Part shown: positions 12,218-23,775 of the stretch, one piece after another
How positions within the stretch are numbered: the first letter of the stretch is position 1
Layout: each line of letters starts with the position of its first letter
Origin: Flaccisagitta enflata
Taxonomy: Eukaryota > Chaetognatha > Sagittoidea > Aphragmophora
Reading direction: 5' to 3'
Length of the DNA stretch: 64,000 bases
NCBI GenBank assembly: GCA_965153355.1
Contig: OZ231127.1
Span: 100,502,001-100,566,000 of the forward strand
Position numbers and translations under genes: made by a program
The notes under the pieces: model-generated
What the model saw: only the letters and a program-made list of their open reading frames with translations
Told to the model about the DNA's origin: nothing
The model's database searches: none

Positions 12218-12460
12218 TGCAGACACGCGCTTCTGTAAGAGGCTTTGTCCGTCTGTCAGTCCTTGGTCCGTTGGTCCATCAAGCTTAAGTCGAAAAGGCA
12301 AAAACGCGAATCTGTGATGCTGTAGTTGTTATTTTGTCTGTGTGTGGGTGTGGGTGTGTGGAAGGGGGGTTGAGGGGTAGGTTTGGGTAATGGGTAAGGC
12401 TGGGGGTTGGATGCCCCTGCCCACCCATTTGCAACGATATTTTGACCCCGTGTCTCTTGT
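12218..12460 (-). mobile_element. Family A variant
   Basis: ACACGCGCTTCTGTAAGAGGC start, GTCCGTCTGTCAGTCC core, TTAAGTCGAAAAGGC and GCCCCTGCCCACCCATTTGC, then AACGATATTTTGACCCC. The same variant is seen at 30,440-30,692 and 34,800-34,995. Confidence 0.55.
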
Positions 12461-12570
12461 TCCAAAGTGTCTGCAAACCTTCCACTTCTGATGATTACAA
12501 AATTTCTGACAAGTATGGAATAATGATTAAAAGACACTGCAAACAGTCAAACAGGATACGAGTAAACAAA

Positions 12571-12747
<177 letters not shown>

Positions 12748-12857
12748 AATGATGAAGATTAAAGAGCTGTAAAAAGACAGGTATTGGCCATACTACTTAC
12801 TAGGTCATTTCGACCTTAGATTTTAGATTCTTTGGAAAAAATACATTTCTAGTAACT

Positions 12858-13068
12858 GGCTAAGCGGGTGCGTCTCTTGGTCTGTTTCTCTGTCTGTCAG
12901 TCTGAATGTCCGTTACGCGAAATTTTGGATGCCGCAAAATTGACTGTATTTGTGATTTCTGAGCATAACAGCCCCTGCCCACTGATTGACTGCCCCTGTC
13001 CCTCAGTGTACTGCCCCTGCCCAACCGCCAGCGACTGCTTATTGGCCATGTACCCGGCCTTGTTTTAG
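12858..13068 (-). mobile_element. Family A element inserted in the (AAC)n repeat
   Basis: The sequence from CTAAGCGGGTGCGTCTC with GTCTGTTTCTCTGTCTG units, through GCCCCTGCCCAACCGCCAGC, to TACCCGGCCTTGTTTTA. Confidence 0.6.
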
Positions 13069-13400
13069 TGTAAATATACCGTAAGGTAACAGCTTCACAA
13101 ATAAAAAACAACTTGAACATACATACCAAAAGCTTAAAAAGCGATGAAATCGATCTTAAGCCTGAAAATGCCCCAAATCTGGCCAAATCAGGTCAATTTG
13201 AGCAGATTTTTTTCTTGATTTGGCCCAGCATATATCCATAGGAGTGAAAAATACTAGTTAGCACCAGTTTTGGAGAAAAAAAAACAGCCATCTTTAAAAA
13301 AGGCCCAAATTCCATGAAAAACCGAAATGACCTAAAAAATGGCCACATAAGACGTGAAATCTGCCAGGGGAAAACGAAGCGCTTCACCCCAATTTTGCAT

Positions 13401-14121
13401 CAATAATGGACTAATTATCCATCCACAAATGTCATCATTGCTCAAGTTATCACTAGATACACTTGATATGTATGTCTGTTCCATATTTTACGCTTTAAAT
13501 CGCCTTTTGACAAACAATTCTCACGGAAAATGGCAAGAAAATGAAGATTTTTAGTGAAATTCTGTTAACACTTTTTTCTATTTTCTCAGGTCGAAATTAT
13601 AAGAAAGCCACACCCAGAAGAATTTTGCATTTTCAAAAACATAGTTCTCTCTAAAAACGATTTGGGAAGAGAACTATGTTCTTTGTTTTTCCATTTTTTC
13701 ATTTTCTATGCAAACTTATAATTTCGACCAACCCCTTGTCAGTGACAAAAATGAAATTTGTAGAAATTTTCAGTAAATCTTCTTCAGTGATTTAAGCTAT
13801 ATCTGAGTCTTTTGCTAAATGGATGCAAATTTCACTTTCAAATATCATGCAAGTCTTATCTTAATCACTTTTGTTCACTTGTTTTTCTGTTTTCACTCAT
13901 GTATATGTTCTATTTTGCCCCTTTTTGATACCCTAAATGTTGGCTTCGTGGGCACGCTGTCATAAGGCCATTTTGACCTAATATCCTAGTAGAACATTTA
14001 GTTCATGGTATGGATGTGATGGGGAGGGTCCATACTACCACCCAGTATGGGTTGCTATGCCCTGGCATTTTTTCCGAGTAACTAGCGTTAGGCCATGCAG
14101 TGAGTTACATGCCCGCAACTA
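13401..14121. other. Non-coding stretch with a small hairpin
   Basis: No gene is seen. At about 13,639-13,685, AACATAGTTCTCT and AGAGAACTATGTT form a 13-base stem around an 18-base loop. A hairpin of similar design occurs at 21,758-21,836. Confidence 0.5.
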
Positions 14122-14273
14122 AACAAGGCCGGATACATGCTAATCCAGTTGCGGACGGTTGGGCAGGAGCAGTTATGCGAAAACCGCTCGCAATTTTAGA
14201 AATATTTCGTACTGACTTACCTACGTACCGACCAACACGGCAAGCTGTAGAGTCGCGTGTCCGCGACTAAAAG
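14122..14273 (+). mobile_element. Family A element next to a NOX exon
   Basis: AACAAGGCCGGATACATGC start and GTCGCGTGTCCGCGACTAA end. It lies 37 bases beyond the splice donor of the third NOX exon, inside that intron. Confidence 0.75.
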
Positions 14274-14309
14274 TCGTCAAAAGAGTGATCAGCGATGGCT
14301 TTCATTTAC

Positions 14310-16283
14310 CTGACATGCCCAAGAAGGTTTCTGCAAACTGGAATGAGAATCAGAGCTCCGTTGAGATTGAGGAGGAAAGCTGAAGCTCGCGCCCATGCAA
14401 GGCCGGGACCAATCATACATCGAAGGTAGAAAAAGTTTTTCGTTCTCTGTTAATGGGGAAATATGATGGAAATGAGATGGCGATTAATGAAATTAACACC
14501 TGACTTCAATGTGGTTACAATGGGGTTTTTAATTCCATCGTAACTTTCATTGCCTTGCTTTCCTTAGTCAAATTAATCTACCTTGATTAATCAATATTTG
14601 CAACTTACGTGGACATCGAAATACTTCCAAACGAAGAGTCCTACATTTAGTGCCAGCCACAGCAGAAGGAATATCCTTGCTGGCAAGTTTCTTGAATTAT
14701 TTTGCATACAACTCGCTACTTTGGCAGACAGCGGAACCGGTGCGGAAGAGCCTGTTAAAAATCATGAAAATATGAAGTAGTGCAGCTAATTTGCATGTCT
14801 TGTTATCCACCAAGCGGGTTCAGTAGACATGAGGCACAGGTAATGAAATTACCTTGGTTTTGGGCAACTGCGAAATGACAAAGAAAAAAAGAAAATCGGC
14901 TAAAACAAAACATTTCCTTTGAGCCTATCAAATTTAATGTGAGTGGAAAAATCAAGAACTGTGATCGAAGTGATTCTTAAGGAATGTTGCTTTAACATAG
15001 GGACTTTGATCTCAAACATGGCTGGTTTTTGTCGATAATAAAGATTTTTGAGTTTCAATCAAATAAAATGATGAAATGACACCGCACCCAAATTTGGTGA
15101 AGAGCCATCTGTACTTGGAAATCTCGCTACAACGGTTTCTTGTTTGAAGTTCACTGTTGTGGTTGTGGATTGTGTTCTTTATTTGTTTGTTTGTGTGTGT
15201 GCGTGCACTTGTTTGGTGTGAATGAGTGTATGTCTGTCTGCCTACCTGCCTTTCTGTCTCTCTCTGTCTCTTTCTGTCTCTGCCTCTCTCTAACTATAGC
15301 TCATGACGTTACTACCTTCGGACCGGCCACATGTAAAAGAGAAATAGGAAAATTCACAAGGACTCAGATTAAGGATCTGAGGTAAATCTCTACTCTCTCT
15401 CTTCCATACCGTTTGAGCTAATCCGTCTCCGATTTAATCCTCCGTTTGCGCCATTCATTTGAGTCGGTTCCGTGTCATTTGTCGCCCCTTTCTCGTTCCC
15501 GCCGCCGCCTTCATCATCTCGCGGCTCCTCGAATGAAACTTTATATTCCTGATATGATGTGTCTACTGTTGCAGATGCAGTTGCTATCGTAGAGTCTAAA
15601 TCATCATTGCTTCTTTCAAAACCTTGGTTGACAAAGCCATCTTCATTAGATTCGTTGTTGTGGCTTTGGCCGTTGTAGTTGTTGTCGTAGCCGCTGTCGT
15701 CGCTGTTTTGAAAATCGTCGATGATCACTCTGTCAACGTCTGCGTGATCATCCGCAAATGCGACGTTGAGGCTTTGTTTTTGTTTTTTAAAGATGGCACG
15801 CCGATTCTGGGCCGGTTTCAAATCGGAAGAGGACTCTATTGCTTTGATTTCTTCCTCATCCTCGAAGTTTACGCGCGGTTTTCTTTCCGTCTTTTCCTCC
15901 GCGTCAAAACTACCACAACCTTCACTTTCACCTTTGCTTCCACCTTTGCTTCCACCTTCACTACTGCGACCATGACTGTCAGCGCTACTCTCCACAAAGA
16001 CTTTACCACGCATGTCGGAATGTCCAGACATTTCATTTATGCCCTCCGGTAGCAACAGAGTTGGCAAAGATCCTTTGCCTGAATCAGTGTCAGGAGAGGG
16101 AGATTCATCGTTTTCGGGAAATTCGTGCATGTTGGTATTTCCGCTGTTATTGTTGTTTCTACTGTGGTTTTCTTTACTTGTACTGATGTTGCTGGTGCTG
16201 TTGTTGTTGTTACGATTAAGCGCGTTGGTGTCAGATAGGGGACTGGGAAATCGTTCCGATAAGAATGAATATTTTCTCAAAAA
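14310..16283 (-). CDS. NADPH oxidase (NOX family), N-terminal part, three exons, partial
   Basis: Membrane flavocytochrome family that moves electrons from NADPH to oxygen to make superoxide or peroxide. Three exons read on the minus strand: 16,283-15,410 (after TTCTCAG, donor ACG|gtatgg, phase 1), 14,751-14,609 (after TTTTTAACAG, donor CAC|gtaagt, phase 0) and 14,446-14,310 (after CATTAACAG, donor CAG|gtaaat, phase 2). All phases match. The first exon encodes 291 residues of Asn-, Ser- and acid-rich, probably disordered sequence ending in RRRISSNG, a possible basophilic kinase site. The second encodes IFLLLWLALNVGLFVWKYF, the first NOX membrane helix. The third encodes GLAWARASAF and LNLNGALILIPVCRNLL, the conserved second-helix signature. 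The haem histidines, FAD and NADPH domains and the start codon are not visible. No EF-hand is seen, but the long N-terminal extension is more like NOX5-type than NOX1-4 proteins. The subfamily remains uncertain. Confidence 0.85.
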
Positions 16284-16383
16284 CTGAGAACAAGTTTCAG
16301 AAAGAGATGGGAGCGAATCGTTTAAACAACAAGCCCAACGGGCTAACAGTCGCATGCTCCGTTTTACAATTACACACATAACT

Positions 16384-16575
16384 ACGTTCTTACATACTCC
16401 TTCCTTCATTCTTTCTTCCTTTGTTCGCTTCCGTCCTCTCTTCCTCCCTTTCAACTTTTCCTTTCTCCCTCCATTTCTTCCTTCCTTCCATCCATCCTTT
16501 CTTCCTTTCTCCCTTTCTTCATTTCTTCCTTTCTTCCTGCATTCAATTTTTTCCTTCCTTCCATCCATCCTTCCT
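16384..16575. repeat. Pyrimidine-rich (CTTT/TTCC)n tract
   Basis: Imperfect TTCC and CTTT tetranucleotide repeats upstream of the first visible NOX exon. The open frames on both strands through it are low-complexity artefacts. Confidence 0.85.
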
Positions 16576-16617
16576 TCCTTCCATTTTAAAGAGCCCACAA
16601 AGCTCAAATTCGAGAAA

Positions 16618-16682
16618 GTCACATTACAGACGGACAGACCGAAAAACCAAAATGTAGAGTCTCGTGCTAGCGACTTAAAGGG
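16618..16682 (+). mobile_element. Family A 3'-end fragment
   Basis: GACGGACAGACCG, then GTAGAGTCTCGTGCTAGCGA and CTTAAAG: the core and terminal hairpin of family A without the start. Confidence 0.5.
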
Positions 16683-16692
16683 AAAAAATCTT

Positions 16693-16696
<4 letters not shown>

Positions 16697-16768
<72 letters not shown>
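16697..16768. repeat. (CT)n microsatellite
   Basis: Dinucleotide run of about 36 units. A looser GA/GAA-rich tract follows at about 16,885-17,010. Confidence 0.97.
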
Positions 16769-16771
<3 letters not shown>

Positions 16772-17010
16772 GGAAGGTAAGTTCCCCGGTAAAAATCCCA
16801 GTACGATCTATTATTCCTCTCCTGAATCTCAAAGAGCAAATCTTTCAGTTTAAAGCAAAAATGGAATCATGAGTGCATCAAGCAAAGAGAGAGAGAGAGA
16901 TGAAGAGAGAGAGATGAGAGAAGAGAGAGAAGAAGAAGAGAGAGAAGAAGAAGATAAAGAAAAAGAAGAGGGAAAAGAAGTAAGGGAAAAGTGAACAGAG
17001 GAGAGAGAAG

Positions 17011-17600
17011 ATGAAGAGGTTGAAAAGTTTTTTCCCAACTAGGCAACTAGATTGTCCAACAGACAGACCGACAGACTTGAGCGTTACAGATTCCGCCACT
17101 ACCAGCTTCAACATCACTGCTCTACTTTCCATTTCGCAGCGATTTTTTTTTCTGCTCAACTTTCATTTTTCATTTTTTATTTTTTATTTTTTACCAATCT
17201 ATTTTTACCAATCATTTTTTTTTCTTTCCCTTCTGCATTTTTTTCTTCATATAATATATTTTGATTTTTACTTTTATTTTTTCTACTTTTAATCCTTGAT
17301 TAAGTTCTCCTTTTTTCACTTTTTTTACAATTGATATTTGATGTTTCATATTTGAATTTCAATTTCTTGTTATTTGATTATCTATCTTTTTTTAATTTTC
17401 AAGTAATAAGACTTATATATTCTTATAATCAAGAATGTTTAAATAGAAAATAACTTGAGTTTGAAAATGACCATTTATTTTCACACATGATATTAGATAA
17501 CATCGACGCAATATAAACACTGAAACAAGTCTCTTGGTCTTGGTCTCTTGGTCTCAGTCTCTCCCTGTATCTCTAGATCTTTGTCATAGAGAGAGACAGT
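17011..17600. other. AT-rich spacer, no gene seen
   Basis: T-rich, with no coding frame of interest. Confidence 0.35.
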
Positions 17601-17790
17601 CAGACAGACAGACAGACAGACAGCTTAAAAAGATAGCTAAAGAGTAGCAGTTAAGTAGATGAAGAACATATCGCCAGGGAAATATTTCACTTTTATTTAC
17701 AGATAGACAGACAGAAAGACAGACACAGCTGAAAAAAGATAGAGGAAGTACATATCGCCCGGGAAATGTTCCTTTAGACAAAGTAAACTT
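17600..17790. repeat. Two-copy direct repeat with (GACA)n
   Basis: A GACAGACAGACAG run followed by AAAAGATAG...ACATATCGCC..GGGAAAT occurs twice, about 115 bases apart. Confidence 0.7.
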
Positions 17791-18718
17791 TTTATTTTTT
17801 ATAAGCACGCACTTTTTTTGGCTGAGGCTGAGCGTGCTTAGTAAAATCTCAGTTTTGAGGCTAAAATGTGCATAAATACGTGCTTAACATTCGTCAGTAG
17901 GTAATTTTTATATTCAATACAGAAAGAAGTACACAAAATGGTATAAAAAAAGTATGATATAGAAAACAGTATTATATAGTATAGAATACAGTACAGAATG
18001 TATTTTCTATAAAAAATATACAGTATTTTGTATTGACATATAAGCCAAGGGATAAGATTATATCTTAATTTCAGATAAACCGCTTTTAGATTTTATACGT
18101 TTTTCAATATTATTGTTATTTTTTGGCGCTTCTTTATGTTATGTTACAATGATAAGTTTTTAACAATAATAGTGTTTAAGTATCAATACTTTTGAATGTT
18201 ATTAGAAAATCAATTATTTCAATCAGTTTCAAAATTCTAAATTTACTGAAGGTTCAGCTCGATCATAACAAATAATACTTTGACTCTAGTCTCTACACTG
18301 AACTTTGAGATTCAAATTGAAGTTATGCTAATTTCTAATTTTGACTAGCAAAATTTCCACGGTGAAATTCCAATATGATATGTTTATTGGTATGTTTTAA
18401 TATTTTTAGAAATTCGCCAAAAAGTTTCTTTGAATCTGAAATCTCAGCCTGGAGCGTGCTTAGCACTGTGCTTAAATTTTTCCAATATCTGAGGCTGGGC
18501 GTGCTTATAAACGAGGTGCTTATAAAAGAACAAAGTGTAAGTGCCTTGCCTCGCCTATTGAACAGATCATAACTGGCTTGAACAGACTTTTTGTTGGGGA
18601 AGGCTTCAAAGTGTAAAACAACCCCAAAAACGCCTGTAAAATGCATAACGACAGCAATGGTAGCAAAAAACGAAATGCGCTACTTTATGGTGCTATTTGG
18701 GGGCTACGAAACGGGGAG
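17791..18718. other. Non-coding stretch, no gene seen
   Basis: GAGGCTG.GCGTGCTTA motifs at about 17,822 and 18,482 suggest fragments of one repeat. No supportable coding exon was found. Confidence 0.35.
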
Positions 18719-18727
18719 AATATCGGC

Positions 18728-20629
18728 TAGGACAGGGGTTCTGACACAGATTTTGGCAGATCCTTCTTGTTAACGGCACTTTGGCTCAAAATCAATGTAG
18801 TATTAATGTTCTGCCTTCAAAAGTCGCATTGGGTATCAGGAAATTGTGACTGCCATCCCCTCACAGAAGGTGACCTCTAAAGATTAATCATTTTCACTAA
18901 TTTAAATGGATCATTCAAAAAGCCTGATGGTCTCATTTGAAAGGTATTTACGTGAGAACATGAAAGATTACTGATATGAAAGAGGGTCCCATGGGGACTT
19001 TGGGCCCCGTGATTGAAGGGTTATTCAATACATGAAAATGTGCAATGATTTGTTAAAAACTAGGTAATGGTGTCATTTAAAATTTACCCATAGAATATGA
19101 AAATTATTGATATGGAAGAGGGCTCCAAGGGCTCAAAAACCCCAAAAGAGGTTAGCCCTTTCTTGATCGATCACCATGAAATGTAGATTAAACTCTTTGA
19201 TAACTGATTGGTGTTTGGAAGGTATCTACATGGAGAACATGAACTGTTATTGACATGGATGATGGGGTCTTAGGTGGCCGCTTAGGGCCCAAAGGGATTG
19301 AGAGGACCTTAAAGGATCCAAAGTCTTGAAAATTTAAAATGAATTGTTCTGGTAGTGGTCTCATTTAGAAGGTATTTACATAAAAAACATAAAATGTTAC
19401 TGATATGGAAAATTTGGTTTCCAGGGGGCCCCAAAGGAGCCGCTAAGGATTAAAAGAGGGCCCAAATGAATCCAAAATCATGAAAATCTTGAATTGTCTT
19501 AGTTTTCTCTAAAAGACAGACCAAAATAAACAAACATAGGTATACAGACAGACACACAAAAAGACAGACAGACAAATGTGTCAAGATTTTCCCTTAATCT
19601 TGACACATAGGATTTGACATCCATAACTGATTGCCCAGCTAAACTCAACTGAACTCCACACTCTGCACTCTCACTCTCTTGGTTTATCCACCCATTTGTT
19701 TGTCTGTCTTATTGTCCGTCTTTCTGTCTGTATACCTATCTGTTTGTATATTTTGGTCTGTCTTTTAAAGAAAACTATGACAACTCAAGATTTTCATGTT
19801 TTTGGATTCATTGGGGCCCTCTTTTACTCCTTAGCGACTCCTTAGGGGCCCCCTGGGACCAAATTTTCCATATCAGAAACGTTTTATGTTTTTTATGTAA
19901 ATGCCTTCCAAATGAGACCACTACCAGATTTTTTGATCAATTCATTTTAAATTTTCAAGACTTTAGATCCTTTTGGGTCCTCTTCAATCCCTTTTGGGGC
20001 CCTAAGCGGCCACCTAGGGACCCTATCATCCATGTCAACAACATTTCATGTTCTCCACATAGATACCTTCCATAAACACCACAATCAGATTTATCAAAGA
20101 GTCCAATCTACATTTTCATGGTTATAGATCCTTTAAGGGACCCTTTTACCCCTTTGGGGTTCTTTAGGGGCCCCTTTGGAGCCCCCTCTTCCATAACAGT
20201 AATTTTTCATATTCTATGGGTAAAAACGTTTTAAATGACACCATTACCTAGTTTTTTAAAAAATCATTGCACATTTTCATGTATTGGATGCTTTGGGGGC
20301 CCCTTCAATCACTTTAGGGGCCCCTTAAGGGCCCCCCTTGGGACCCCTCTTTCATATCAGTAATTTTTCATGTTCTCCACGTAAATACCTTTCAAATGAG
20401 ACCATCACCAGGCTTTTTGAATGATCCATTTAGAATTTATTAGCAAAAGAAGGCGAATTGCTTAATCTTTAGAGGTCACCACCTTCTGAGGGGGGTAGGG
20501 GGTGGCGGTCACAATTTCCTGATACCCAATGCGACTTTTGAAGGCAGAACATTGATACTACATTGATTTTGAGCCAAAGCGCCGTTAACAAGAAGGATCT
20601 ACCAAAATTTGTGTCAGAACCCCTGTCCT
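18728..20629. mobile_element. 1.9-kb foldback (near-full-length inverted repeat) with 9-bp target duplication
   Basis: The left end TAGGACAGGGGTTCTGACAC is mirrored by GTGTCAGAACCCCTGTCCT at the right. The two arms match inversely over about 930 bases each and meet near 19,578-19,607 at TGTCAAGATTTTCCCTTAATCTTGACA. The 9-mer AATATCGGC flanks the element directly on both sides (18,719-18,727 and 20,630-20,638). Each arm also contains about four diverged copies of a roughly 150-170 bp unit (GGTCTCATTT, GGTATTTACGTG, GATATGGAA and GGGGCCCC motifs). A 9-bp duplication fits Mutator-like (MULE) foldback elements. No transposase is present. Confidence 0.85.
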
Positions 20630-20824
20630 AATATCGGCCCCTGCCCATGACCTACGCAATGGGTTGCTCTCCGTTTGGTATCATTGACCAAAGATATAAC
20701 TGAACGGAGGGCAGTTTGACAATAAAAAACAGTAGGTGAAAAAGTACTAAGTAGTGACAGCCACAGACAGAAAAAGACAAGTAGGCAGACACATAGAAAC
20801 GATATGCAGACAACTACAGATATA

Positions 20825-21000
20825 AACAGGGCTGGGTACATGGCTACCCCAGTTGCGTGCGGGTGGGCAGGGGCTGTATTTGAGGTCACTTGATCATTTG
20901 GGTAGGAGCAGTGAGGCCAAAGACCGCAAAAATGAAAAAAAGTAAAGTGTGATGGACGGACCAATGGACGGACTGACGGACAAATCAAAGAATCACGTTT
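20825..21000 (+). mobile_element. Family A element
   Basis: AGGGCTGGGTACATGGC start, GTTGCGTGCGGGTGGGCAGG and GACGGACTGACGGAC core. The terminal hairpin is replaced by ATCAAAGAATCACG. Confidence 0.6.
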
Positions 21001-21033
21001 GTATTTGAATAATTTCTTTACCCAAAACTTTAC

Positions 21034-21181
21034 AAGGTCAGACAGCGAGTCAACTTTGTCGATTACATTGTACCACTGCCTTGACGATGGGGATAAAGCA
21101 GACGCAGACGCGGATTCTACACTTCCGAATGTGGAAGAAGGCATTGAATGTTGTCCAAGCGTGGAATTACAAACCGAAGAG
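21034..21181. CDS. Possible coding exon, strand unresolved
   Basis: The segment has a coding look on both strands. Plus strand: a possible acceptor at TTTACAAG or GTCAG, an acidic peptide with DGDKADADADS, and a weak donor GAAGAG|gttaaa. Minus strand: SRQWYNVIDKVDSLSDL, ending at a donor CTT|gtaaag in phase 0. That phase would suit the first visible NOX exon, which starts in phase 0. No known domain is recognised on either strand, so it could belong upstream of NOX, to another gene, or to nothing. Confidence 0.25.
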
Positions 21182-21331
21182 GTTAAATGTTTAAAGTGGT
21201 TACTTCAAAAGCCAAAACAATCCTGATGGTCATTTATGGTTGGGCTAAGGCGGAGAACACCAAGAATGGGCTGTGAGTGTGACTGACACACGGATCAGTC
21301 GATAGACAGACTAGAAAGCGGTTCCGACTGA

Positions 21332-21519
21332 TTTTTAGTCGCGTGCACGCAATTCTACACGCTGCTTTATCTGTCCATCCATGGGTCGGTCCGTCCGTCC
21401 GTCACACTTTACTTTTTTATCCATTTCATTTTTTAAATTCATTTTAGGCCATTCTAAGTCATTCTGAGTCATTCTAAATGTAAATCTCGAACATGACTTA
21501 TAGGTGATGGCCTTGTTTG
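21332..21519 (-). mobile_element. Family A element
   Basis: TTTTTAGTCGCGTGCACGC start, GTCGGTCCGTCCGTCCGTC core, three diverged CATTCTAAGT units and GGCCTTGTTT end. It is a small member of the minisatellite subfamily also seen at 23,230, 1,302 and 59,388. Confidence 0.75.
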
Positions 21520-21757
21520 AAAAGTAGAGAATGAAACTACATATGTCACAGTGCAAACGATGGCGAAATTAGGCAACCATACATATTCATAACCTGCTTT
21601 ACTTTTAAATTATAACAAATCAAAGTATATTTTTTTTTAGTTTTATTATTCTTATACCAAGAAACTTGATATTGCATTGGTGAGAAACAGAAACAATCAC
21701 TCATTTGCAAAAATTTAAGAAGCAGTTACATGAAATTCTAAGACTGTCTCCAGATGC

Positions 21758-21836
21758 AAATTTTTGCATTTCTAAGAACATGGCTCTATTCTTTTATGTT
21801 TTTAGAACAGAGCTATATTTTTGGAAATGCAAATTT
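21758..21836. repeat. Hairpin-forming inverted repeat
   Basis: AAATTTTTGCATTTCTAAGA with ACATGGCTCT is matched inversely by AGAGCTATATTTTTGGAAAT and GCAAATTT, around a T-rich loop. Confidence 0.6.
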
Positions 21837-22119
21837 GTCAAATAAGAAGCCGGCTTAGAATTTCACCCAAGACAACTCTGATTGCAAGATCAAATTTTCT
21901 TCATAAATCCATAATTTTTTCATCATTTATCTTCATTTTTCTTACATTTAGGTGAGATATGAACTATCTTTCATGCAAAAATATCATTTATAGCAATGAA
22001 TAAACTTATTTTTAATTTAAAAAATCATTATTTGATGACATTTAAAATTGTCTAAAAAATGTATTGACTCAATAAATTTTGTCTTCGTTTGCACTCTGAC
22101 ATATGACCTACCCTGTCAG

Positions 22120-22227
22120 ATTGAATCGCGCGAGCTTATCTCTGCCCCTTACGCTGAAAGTCTTATTCACGATGAAGAAAACCCTGCCAATGATTCTTAT
22201 TGGGACGCTAACTACATCTCTTGCATT
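22120..22227 (+). CDS. Possible coding exon resembling the DDE-gene first exon
   Basis: After a pyrimidine-rich acceptor CCTACCCTGTCAG the frame reads IESRELISAPYAESL, then an acidic stretch with HDEENPAND, and could end at ATT|gtttac. APYAES followed by acidic residues also occurs in the exon at 29,158-29,583, where 14 bases (CTTACGCTGAAAGT) are identical. It may be a relic duplicate of that exon or an unrelated exon. The match is short. Confidence 0.25.
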
Positions 22228-22444
22228 GTTTACCACTTGATCTCAGCAACAACCGCAATGTCGACAAATGCGATGGCAGAAACAGCAACACATCAGATAG
22301 AACTCTAGATCAACCAACATTACAACAACAAGAACGAGCGTGCCAAGTAATTTAAGAGCCTGCAATAACACTTAAGTTGCACACAGTGTGTGTACGATAA
22401 CCCGACTCACCCGCACTGTGCTTGTAAAACAATTCTGAGTGATA

Positions 22445-23775
22445 AGTCATATAACTGTGGGTTTTTCTGCATCTTTGAGCAGTATTGGGGTGTAAGAGCA
22501 TATAACTAGCAAAAACAAAATCATTCCCTGAGCGCTTTTTGAGTAATCATCAAATTCAGAAAAAAATAGACCTAATTATATTGGGATGTGTTAACACAAT
22601 TTCTGATCACAAATTGTTAATCTATGCAAAATTCCCTCTCATTTGATAGGTCGCACTCTATACTTGTGCAAAGAATTAAAATTTTCATTTTTTGAGTCAC
22701 CGTTACAAAAAAATAATGGTGGCTCAAATAATGAAAACCTAATTTCTATGTGATGTGTGCAACAATTCATCTTATATAAAACTCATACAATTATCCAAAT
22801 AAGAAACATTAAACTTTAAAGAAAATCTGAAAAAATATGGACATTTATATAGTGTAAGCTTCCATTACATACACATACATACCTAATATATGGTTTTTTG
22901 AAACGCTGTCAAAATTCCTCAGTTATATACTTTTTACTAAATGTGTCATATTTCTTCTATTTAAAACAAAATTTTAAGTGTATTTTAGAAAAATATATAA
23001 AAAACATTTTAGGGGAAGGGTACTGTTAGAGCTGTCCTCTGGCATTGATCGGGACCATCAACTCAGCCCAATTTTGGTTAAAATTACCTAATTGAAAAAA
23101 AAAAGGAACCAGGTATGTAAAACCAATATGTAAAACCATATAGTGTGACCTATCAAATGAAAAGAAATTTTGTATAGAATAACAATATGAGATAAAAAAT
23201 ATATCAATACAACTCATAAGAATCTATATTAACAAGGCCAACACCTATAAGTCGCGTGCGAGACTTACAGACTAAGAATGACTTAGACTGACTTAGAATG
23301 ACTTAGAACGACTTTCAATTACTTAGAATGACCTAAAATGACCAAAAAGGACTTAAAATGCCTAAAAACCCTAATGACCAAAAATGACTTAAACGAACTT
23401 AAAATGACTCAAAATGACTTAAAATGACTTAGAATGACTCAAAATGACTTAGAATAACTATTAATGACTTAAAATAACTTAAAATGATCTAAGCATTGAC
23501 GTTATATTACAAAAAAGTAAAGTGTGACGGACCGACGGACGGACGGACGGACGGATGGACGGACGGACGGATGGACGGACCGACGGACGGACGGACCGAC
23601 GGACGGACAAAGCAGGGTGTAGAGTCGCGTGCACGCGACTAAAAATAGTTTTTATTTTTTTCTATTTTAAAGACTACTCAAAAAGCATTAGGCGAATGAT
23701 TTTGTTTTTGCTAGCTACATGCTCTTACACCCCAATACTGCTCAAAAATGCAGAAAAACCCACAGTTATATGACT
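22445..23775. mobile_element. Inverted-repeat element interrupted by a family A element
   Basis: AAGTCATATAACTGTGGG at the left is mirrored by CCCACAGTTATATGACTT at the right. The arms continue for about 100 bases (GAGCAGTATTGGGGTGTAAG and TAGCAAAAACAAAATCATTC are shared inversely). The family A copy at 23,230-23,645 lies inside, so the original element was about 0.9 kb. Target duplication unclear. Confidence 0.75.
23230..23645 (+). mobile_element. Family A element with (AAAATGACTT)n
   Basis: Start AACAAGGCCAACACCTATAA, end GTCGCGTGCACGCGACTAA. The interior has about 20 diverged 10-bp AAAATGACTT units and a perfect-looking GGACGGAC run at 23,529-23,610. Confidence 0.85.

Noticed and set aside
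14290-14384. Plus-strand frame DGFHLPDMPKKVSANWNENQ that looks coding
   Set aside because: It is the antisense of the NOX third exon, whose minus-strand reading has conserved NOX motifs and matching splice phases.
15140-15385. 81-codon frame with Cys-rich start
   Set aside because: Low-complexity GT/CT sequence in the NOX intron with no domain or conservation cue.
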